From: Armatimonadota bacterium | GTDB taxonomy: Bacteria > Armatimonadota > Fimbriimonadia > Fimbriimonadales > Fimbriimonadaceae | DNA: 15,007 nt | Direction: 5' to 3' | NCBI GenBank assembly: GCA_023428805.1 | Contig: JAEYWW010000096.1 | Location: forward strand, 1 to 15,007 | Shown here: in pieces, positions 10,655 through 15,007 of the stretch | Layout of the letters: every line of letters starts with the position of its first letter | Numbering within the stretch: the stretch's first letter is position 1 | Made by a program: the position numbers and the translations under genes | Notes under the pieces: model-generated | Databases searched by the model: none | The model's input: the letters and a program-made list of their open reading frames with translations, nothing else | Told to the model about the DNA's origin: nothing

Positions 10655-11512
10655 TTATTCCGCGCAGCCGGTGGGCGGTGGCGGAGGGCCGGAACTCACT
10701 TCGAGCACGATGGCGTTGGCGGGCAGAGTCGCCGTTGCTCCATTGAAGGAGGGAAGATCAGCCGCACAGCTCACATCGCCTGTGTTGAAGTAGGTGCTGG
10801 AGTAGCGGAGGATTTTGTACAGTCGGAACTGGTTCAAAGAGTTGTTGGCGTTGATCTGATCCAAGCTCGTGTTGTTGAGATTGAACTTGCGCGCCGCGGT
10901 TGTCGTGTAGATTTTGAACGCGCCCGTCCCGGAGCAGAGCGCTGATCCGATGCGGTTGCCGTTGGTGTCGTAAACATCAACCTGCAGGAATTTCACTGCG
11001 CGCGAGCCTGTGAGGGTGCGGACATTGCCCTGAACCACCGCAGTCTGGGTGGTGTAACGGCATTCCTGAGTCAAAGTTCGCGGAACTCCGGCGATCGTGA
11101 CGTTGCCGGAGACTTGGAAGAAGCCAGTTGCGGCGCTCCCTGTCATGTTGCGGTTTGCATCAACAACCACTCCGGCGCCGCCATTCACAGAAACTCCTGT
11201 TGTGGACAGCGTGGTCTTGTTGCCCAGACTGTCATAGCCTGCGGCTTGAACCTTGACCGTTGTGCCAGGGCGCAGGTTGAGCGGATCGACCGGAACGCCG
11301 GAACCATCCTGAAATTCAAGATAGAAGCCAGGGAAAGCCGTTGCCGCGCCGAGGCTTGTGTTGCTTCCGCCTCCGCCGCCATTGCCTCCGGCATTGCCGC
11401 CTGCGTTGGCTCCACCGCCCCCGCCTCCTCCCCCGCCGCCACCGCAAGCGATGGCGAGAACAAGCACAAACGCCACGAGGAAGTGGCCCGCTGATCCGAA
11501 TTTCATCTTCAT
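10655..11512 (-). CDS. Poly-glycine lipoprotein of unknown function
   Basis: The 285-residue product has a basic start (MKMKFG), a hydrophobic segment and a lipobox LAIAC with Cys23 as the lipid site. It is followed directly by eleven glycines (24-34) and a Gly/Ala/Asn stretch to about residue 49, presumably a flexible tether. The 11 glycines use all four codons in mixed order, so the tract is kept at the protein level rather than being a simple DNA repeat. Residues 55-270 are beta-rich; residues 70-105 (VPVDPLNLRPGTTVKVQAAGYDSLGN) resemble a bacterial Ig-like strand pattern. Four further cysteines could form disulfides, and the tail has five prolines before GCAE. The start overlaps the cdd stop by four bases (ATGA), and a purine-rich GGCGGAAATCGG precedes the ATG. 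I do not recognise the family. Confidence 0.82.
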   Translation of the reverse strand: MKMKFGSAGHFLVAFVLVLAIACGGGGGGGGGGGANAGGNAGGNGGGGGSNTSLGAATAFPGFYLEFQDGSGVPVDPLNLRPGTTVKVQAAGYDSLGNKTTLSTTGVSVNGGAGVVVDANRNMTGSAATGFFQVSGNVTIAGVPRTLTQECRYTTQTAVVQGNVRTLTGSRAVKFLQVDVYDTNGNRIGSALCSGTGAFKIYTTTAARKFNLNNTSLDQINANNSLNQFRLYKILRYSSTYFNTGDVSCAADLPSFNGATATLPANAIVLEVSSGPPPPPTGCAE

Positions 11513-11913
11513 CCGATTTCCGCCTTTTTCACCGACTGGCTCGAAAAGCCCGCCGGAAAGAGCTCCGCTAAATTGTAGTCCACACGGCTCTCATCACCGA
11601 CGCAGATCACCTGAACTTCCTCAGGCTTCGGCGCAAATTCCAAGAGCACCTGCCGGCACGCGCCGCAGGGAGTGCCCCCGTCGCGTGTGACCACGGCGAC
11701 CGCCTGAATCTCTCGACAGCCATCCGCGATCATCGCCGCAACTGCATTCCTCTCCGCGCAGACTGTCAGTCCGTACGATAGATTCTCGATATTGCAGCCA
11801 GAATAGACACGACCGTTGGCTCCAAGCACGGCCGCGCCCACGTGATAGACGGAATAAGGGGCGTAGGCGTTCGCACGACTTTTCCTCGCCTGCTCGATCA
11901 GCGCTTCAATCAT
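11509..11913 (-). CDS. cdd: Cytidine deaminase
   Basis: The 134-residue protein matches the short homotetrameric type of cytidine deaminase, which converts cytidine and deoxycytidine to uridine and deoxyuridine in pyrimidine salvage. The zinc and catalytic motifs are intact: Cys52 and the proton-shuttling Glu54 in VCAERNAV, and Cys83/Cys86 in PCGACRQ. The substrate-binding segment GCNIENLSYG (39-48) and the AYAPYS motif near the N-terminus are typical. The start overlaps the mutS2 stop and its own stop overlaps the next start, each by four bases (ATGA), so it is probably translationally coupled on both sides. The short C-terminal extension (about 121-134) is polar and unremarkable. It is cytoplasmic. 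Confidence 0.95.
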   Translation of the reverse strand: MIEALIEQARKSRANAYAPYSVYHVGAAVLGANGRVYSGCNIENLSYGLTVCAERNAVAAMIADGCREIQAVAVVTRDGGTPCGACRQVLLEFAPKPEEVQVICVGDESRVDYNLAELFPAGFSSQSVKKAEIG

Positions 11914-14246
11914 TTTAGTTTTGCGATGGTTACTCCGGAGCCGCCTTCGTGCGGATCGCCCTGGCGGAAGCCTTGGACTCGGGGATGGCTGCGCAGAAGT
12001 TCTTGAGTGACCTTTCTCAGAATCCCCTCTCCCTTGCCGTGGACGATTCGGATGAGCGGCATTCCGCCCAGCACGGCGTCATCGATGAATTTTTCCAACT
12101 CCAGTTCCGCATCCTCCGCTCGCATCTGGCGAAGCTGAATTTCGTGGGTGACCGTCTGGGTTTTTTCGAAGGTGAGGCTGCTGCCTTTCGCTGTCCGGGG
12201 TTTGGTCTTTGGTTGATCCAGGACTCGAAGCTGCTCCAATTTGACCTGCATCTTCATCATGCCGACCTGCACCATTGCCCGGCCCCCTTTGGGGTCTTCG
12301 ACGACGGTGCCATTCTGGTCAAACCCTTCGACGCGAACGGACATTCCTTTTTCGATCTTTCCGACGGGCTGTTTGGGTTTCGGCTTTTCAACGGGTTTGA
12401 TCTCGCGGACGAATTCCTGGCCGACATCCTGGAGGCTCTTGAGCTTTTCCCTCGCTTTGTCAATGCCCTTCTGGGTCGGATCCTTTTTGACGGTCTCAAA
12501 GATGTCAGCCGCTTCGAGCCTGATCTGGCGGAGCAGTTCCTGCAGTTCAGTCGCTGTCTGCTCCCGCACTTTTCGCCGAGTCTCCTCCGCCTGGGCGATC
12601 TTTTCCTCGGCTTCCTTTTCGACTCTGGCGAGGCTGGAGGCGAGGCGGTCGGCGCGGCCTTGGGCTTCCCGGGCGCGCTTTTGGCTGTCCTCCAAGTTTT
12701 GGATCATCAGTGCGATGTCTCGTTCTTGAGTGGTATATCCCGCCTCCGCCGCTTCGATCACATCTGCCGGAATTCCGTAGCGCGATGCAATCTTGAGCGC
12801 ATGGCTGGAGCCGGGTGTGCCGACCATCAGGCGGTAAGTGGGGCGCAGGCTCTTCTGATCAAACTCCATGGAGGCGTTCAGAAATCCCTTCTCGTTCGCC
12901 GCAAATAGCTTGAGTTCGCCATAGTGCGTGCTCGCCATGATCTTCGCGCCCTTGCGTTGGAATTGGAGCAGCAAGGCTCGCGCCAGGGCCGCGCCTTCTT
13001 GCGGATCCGTTCCGGCGCCGATTTCGTCAAAGAGCACGAGTGCATCGGGCTTGAGTTGATTGAGCGCCTCGGCGATGTTCTTGATGTGTCCGCTGAAGGT
13101 TGAAAGTGACTGCTGCAGCGACTGCTCGTCGCCGATGTCCGCCCAGAATTGGGTGAAGCATCCGATCTTGACTTCGCTTGCTGGGGGCATCAAACCCGCT
13201 TGAGCCATGGCCGCGAAGAGGCCGACCGTCTTGATGCTGATCGTCTTGCCGCCCGTGTTGGGCCCGGTGATCAGGATCGCATCCACGCTCCGGCCCAGTT
13301 CGAGGCTGAGGGGAATGGCGACGGATTTGTCGAGCAAAGGATGCCGACCGTTGCTGATCTGAATCCAAGAACCTTTTTCTGCGATGGGGACGCATCCGCC
13401 GGTTGCCGAACCGTGCCGCGCCTTGGCGACGATCAAATCAAGTTCTTGGGCCGCTTCGAGGCCATCGCGCACTCCCGCCGCCTTTTTGCCGACTTCGGCA
13501 GAGAGCTTGCGGAGAACCTTTTCTTCTTCGGCCCGTTCCTGGGCTTCAGCCTCGCGAAGTTCGTTTCCGAGTCTGAGCACATCTTCGGGTTCGACATAAA
13601 CGGTCTGCCCGCTCATCGACGAGTCGTGGACGATGCCCTTGATCTTGCCCTTGTTCTCCGCTTTGAGCGGAATGACGTACCGCCCATTGCGGGTCGTGTA
13701 GATCGGGTCGCTGAGCAGTTCTCTCGTCTTGCCGCCAAGGTAGCTCTGGAGACGTTCGAGAATTCGTTGACCCAACGATCCTTTGCGGCTTCGGGCCGAT
13801 GCGAGGGCGGGGCTCGCTTCGGACTTCACCATTCCGTCGGATTCCAGAGAACTGAGAAGCACATCCTCCAAGCGGGCCTCGTAGGGAAGCCGCGACCCGA
13901 GGAGCCAGAGCTTGGGCCATTCCGTCTGGCGGGATTCGAGCGGTTTTTTGGCTTCGCGCATCACCTGGAGCGCCTGACCGATCCAGTAGAGGCTCTGTCC
14001 ATCCAGAACCCCTTCCTTCTCGGCGCGGATCAGCGCATCTCGGGTGTCCCTCACCCCGCGAAGGGTGATCGGGGAAAAAGCGAGCAGATCCCACGCCTCT
14101 CCGGTTCGTTCGATCTCGAACTGAACTCCGGCGGGCTCCAAACGGGGCATGAGCTCAAGCGCGAGGGCACGTCCGCCGGGCGTTTCACACTGCTCGGCCA
14201 ACTGGGCGCGTACCGCGTCGAATTCAAGCACCCGCAGGGCGTGCAT
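11910..14246 (-). CDS. mutS2: Endonuclease MutS2 with Smr domain
   Basis: The 778-residue protein has the standard MutS2 length and order: N-terminal core helices (1-280, with the family block GIVHDSSMSGQTVYVEP at 204-220), ABC-type ATPase with Walker A GPNTGGKT (328-335), Walker B VLFDE (404-408), GAGTDPQEG and H-loop STHYGE, a long coiled coil (about 510-625), a KOW-like beta segment (638-678) and a C-terminal Smr domain (700-778). MutS2 acts on branched or recombination DNA, or on collided ribosomes, depending on species. In the Smr domain HGKGEG (737-742) is normal, but the usual LDLRG motif reads IQLRQ (703-707), so the acidic residue implicated in nuclease activity is Gln704. The start codon has GAAGG directly against it, too close for a normal ribosome site, whereas TACAAT six bases upstream suggests a leaderless mRNA. 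It heads the operon with cdd. Confidence 0.95.
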   Translation of the reverse strand: MHALRVLEFDAVRAQLAEQCETPGGRALALELMPRLEPAGVQFEIERTGEAWDLLAFSPITLRGVRDTRDALIRAEKEGVLDGQSLYWIGQALQVMREAKKPLESRQTEWPKLWLLGSRLPYEARLEDVLLSSLESDGMVKSEASPALASARSRKGSLGQRILERLQSYLGGKTRELLSDPIYTTRNGRYVIPLKAENKGKIKGIVHDSSMSGQTVYVEPEDVLRLGNELREAEAQERAEEEKVLRKLSAEVGKKAAGVRDGLEAAQELDLIVAKARHGSATGGCVPIAEKGSWIQISNGRHPLLDKSVAIPLSLELGRSVDAILITGPNTGGKTISIKTVGLFAAMAQAGLMPPASEVKIGCFTQFWADIGDEQSLQQSLSTFSGHIKNIAEALNQLKPDALVLFDEIGAGTDPQEGAALARALLLQFQRKGAKIMASTHYGELKLFAANEKGFLNASMEFDQKSLRPTYRLMVGTPGSSHALKIASRYGIPADVIEAAEAGYTTQERDIALMIQNLEDSQKRAREAQGRADRLASSLARVEKEAEEKIAQAEETRRKVREQTATELQELLRQIRLEAADIFETVKKDPTQKGIDKAREKLKSLQDVGQEFVREIKPVEKPKPKQPVGKIEKGMSVRVEGFDQNGTVVEDPKGGRAMVQVGMMKMQVKLEQLRVLDQPKTKPRTAKGSSLTFEKTQTVTHEIQLRQMRAEDAELELEKFIDDAVLGGMPLIRIVHGKGEGILRKVTQELLRSHPRVQGFRQGDPHEGGSGVTIAKLK

Positions 14247-14252
14247 CCTTCA

Positions 14253-14258
14253 ATTGTA
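14253..14258 (-). promoter_or_regulatory. Putative -10 element of mutS2, leaderless arrangement
   Basis: TACAAT on the minus strand matches five of six bases of TATAAT and ends six bases before the mutS2 ATG. Transcription would be expected to begin at or within a base or two of the start codon. The -35 position (CTTCCC at 17-bp spacing) is weak. Confidence 0.5.
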
Positions 14259-14329
14259 TCTGGCGGGATTTCGTTGGGAAGGGCAGATCGTCGTCAAGTC
14301 CGTCAATAGGACCCTGGCGGGCTCGCGCG

Positions 14330-14342
14330 TAGGATGAGAAGC
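14330..14342 (+). promoter_or_regulatory. Start signal of the DNRLRE gene: TAGGAT, either -10 or ribosome site
   Basis: AGGA (14331-14334) lies eight bases before the ATG at 14343, a good Shine-Dalgarno distance. The overlapping TAGGAT (14330-14335) also fits TANNNT seven bases before the same ATG. Both readings favour 14343 over the in-frame ATG at 14334, which has neither signal at the right distance. Confidence 0.45.
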
Positions 14343-14978
14343 ATGATCGCTCTTGTTGCCGCATTGGCCTTGGCGCCGCACGAAACCATCACCCTTCTGC
14401 CGACCGATGACGTCTGGGTGTATCCCCACGCCCAAGATCAGAGCAGCGATCCATTTCTGCGGGTCTGGGGTGGAAGCGAGGGTGCGGTGGGCTTCATCGA
14501 CCAGGGCGAGTTCACGTTCAGCTACTCCTGCCTGCGATTTGAGCTTCCCGAGGGATTCGACGCCAGCAAGATTGAGTCGGCCCGCCTTGTCCTCCATTCG
14601 ATCCCCACTGTGTCTTGGACGGCCAAGGATTCGGAGGACAATCCGATCGAGGCCCGCAAGCTGGACCGCGATTTCACCGAGAAGGCCTGGGAGTTCTCCA
14701 AGAGCGCGACCGTCATCCCCAAGGCGGGAGATCAGCAGATTTTTGGCACCGGCAAAGGCGAACCCGCAGGAGGCGAGAAGCCGATTCCGTTCTACGTGGA
14801 CCTGCTGAAGGGCAAGGGAGATTTCAAGGCGTATCTTGGCGCCAACCGCATCGTCCGCCTCGCCCTCACCACCAAGATGGCTCCCGAAGACATGGGTGAA
14901 GGACGACTTTACAAGTTCTACAGCCGTCAGACCGAGGATGAGAAGCTCAAGCCGAGGCTTGAAATTGTGGTCGACTGA
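14343..14978 (+). CDS. Small exported DNRLRE/CBM96-like domain protein
   Basis: From the ATG at 14343 the product is 211 residues; starting at the in-frame ATG at 14334 adds MRS. A short hydrophobic leader (MIALVAALALAP) is followed by one beta-rich domain: ITLLPTDDVWVYPHAQ, a conserved-looking LRVWGG, then FSYSCLRFELPEGF followed by IESARLVLHSIP, and it ends YSRQTEDEKLKPRLEIVV. This layout (a threonine/aspartate-rich first strand, an LRF-L strand, an SARL-LH strand and a final KPRLEI strand) matches the DNRLRE/CBM96-type beta-sandwich, often a cell-surface or polysaccharide-binding module. Here it stands alone rather than attached to an enzyme. It is divergent from mutS2, with a gap of about 96 bp. 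Domain identity is moderately sure; the ligand is unknown. Confidence 0.8.
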   Translation: MIALVAALALAPHETITLLPTDDVWVYPHAQDQSSDPFLRVWGGSEGAVGFIDQGEFTFSYSCLRFELPEGFDASKIESARLVLHSIPTVSWTAKDSEDNPIEARKLDRDFTEKAWEFSKSATVIPKAGDQQIFGTGKGEPAGGEKPIPFYVDLLKGKGDFKAYLGANRIVRLALTTKMAPEDMGEGRLYKFYSRQTEDEKLKPRLEIVVD

Positions 14979-14990
14979 ATCGACTGAGCC

Positions 14991-15003
14991 AAAACAAAAA
15001 AAG
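14991..15003 (-). other. Possible T-tract of a minus-strand terminator beyond the right edge
   Basis: Read on the minus strand this is a CTTTTTTTGTTTT-like run directly after CCCT at the window edge. It could be the tail of a terminator for a convergent gene to the right, but the stem would lie outside the window. Confidence 0.2.
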
Positions 15004-15007
15004 AGGG

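Noticed and set aside
11341..11450. Triplet-like repeats in the poly-Gly region as a microsatellite or CRISPR-like array
   Set aside because: The units are only Gly codons in mixed forms within an intact reading frame; there are no regular spacers.
11949..12908. Plus-strand Phe/Leu-rich reading frame of 319 codons opposite the mutS2 coiled coil
   Set aside because: The Phe/Leu richness is simply the antisense of Lys/Glu codons in the coiled coil, not a membrane protein.
13149..14309. Plus-strand reading frame of 386 codons opposite mutS2
   Set aside because: The opposite strand carries an intact MutS2 with all ATPase motifs; this frame has no domain and runs past the mutS2 start only by chance.
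14971..14987. Direct repeat TCGACTGA twice at the end of the DNRLRE gene
   Set aside because: Eight bases repeated once, overlapping a stop codon, is within chance, and no other structure accompanies it.

Overview
The window looks like chromosomal DNA from a free-living, moderately GC-rich, Gram-negative-type bacterium. I lean towards Armatimonadota (Fimbriimonas-like) because of three traits: lipoproteins with poly-glycine after the lipid cysteine, many exported proteins of unknown family, and start sites with a -10-like hexamer directly in front of the start codon. This placement is an inference; no rRNA or phylogenetic marker is present. Coding density is very high. No gene-free stretch exceeds about 90 bases. 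I see no tRNA, rRNA, CRISPR array, insertion sequence or phage gene.

Left part (1-2750): a plus-strand gene enters from the left edge and encodes an alternative sigma factor (region 4, SigB/F/G/FliA type) fused to a degenerate GGDEF domain. That domain has lost the catalytic signature but keeps an RxxD c-di-GMP inhibitory-site motif. Convergent to it are two minus-strand genes: a lipoprotein with two tandem beta-rich repeats (its start region carries an 11-bp perfect inverted repeat) and a small zinc-ribbon-like protein of unknown function.

Middle (2807-9334): three plus-strand genes. They encode an exported protein with an STN-like N-terminus, a xylose-isomerase-like TIM-barrel sugar epimerase/isomerase, and an exported LacZ-type family GH2 beta-galactosidase of 1259 residues with added C-terminal chitobiase-like and F5/8C (discoidin) domains. 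The last two are probably linked in carbohydrate use. A -10 element and a 9-bp perfect hairpin lie between them.

Right part (9356-14978): a minus-strand block reads mutS2 - cdd - poly-Gly lipoprotein, joined by two 4-base ATGA overlaps and closed by a strong intrinsic terminator. It is followed by a separately started four-helix membrane protein with a class III nucleotide cyclase domain whose transition-state Asn and Arg are changed. Divergent from mutS2 is a small exported DNRLRE/CBM96-like protein.

The two themes worth following are second-messenger domains with altered active sites (the GGDEF-sigma fusion and the membrane cyclase) and a repeated TANNNT-6/7/8 nt-start codon arrangement that suggests leaderless transcripts.
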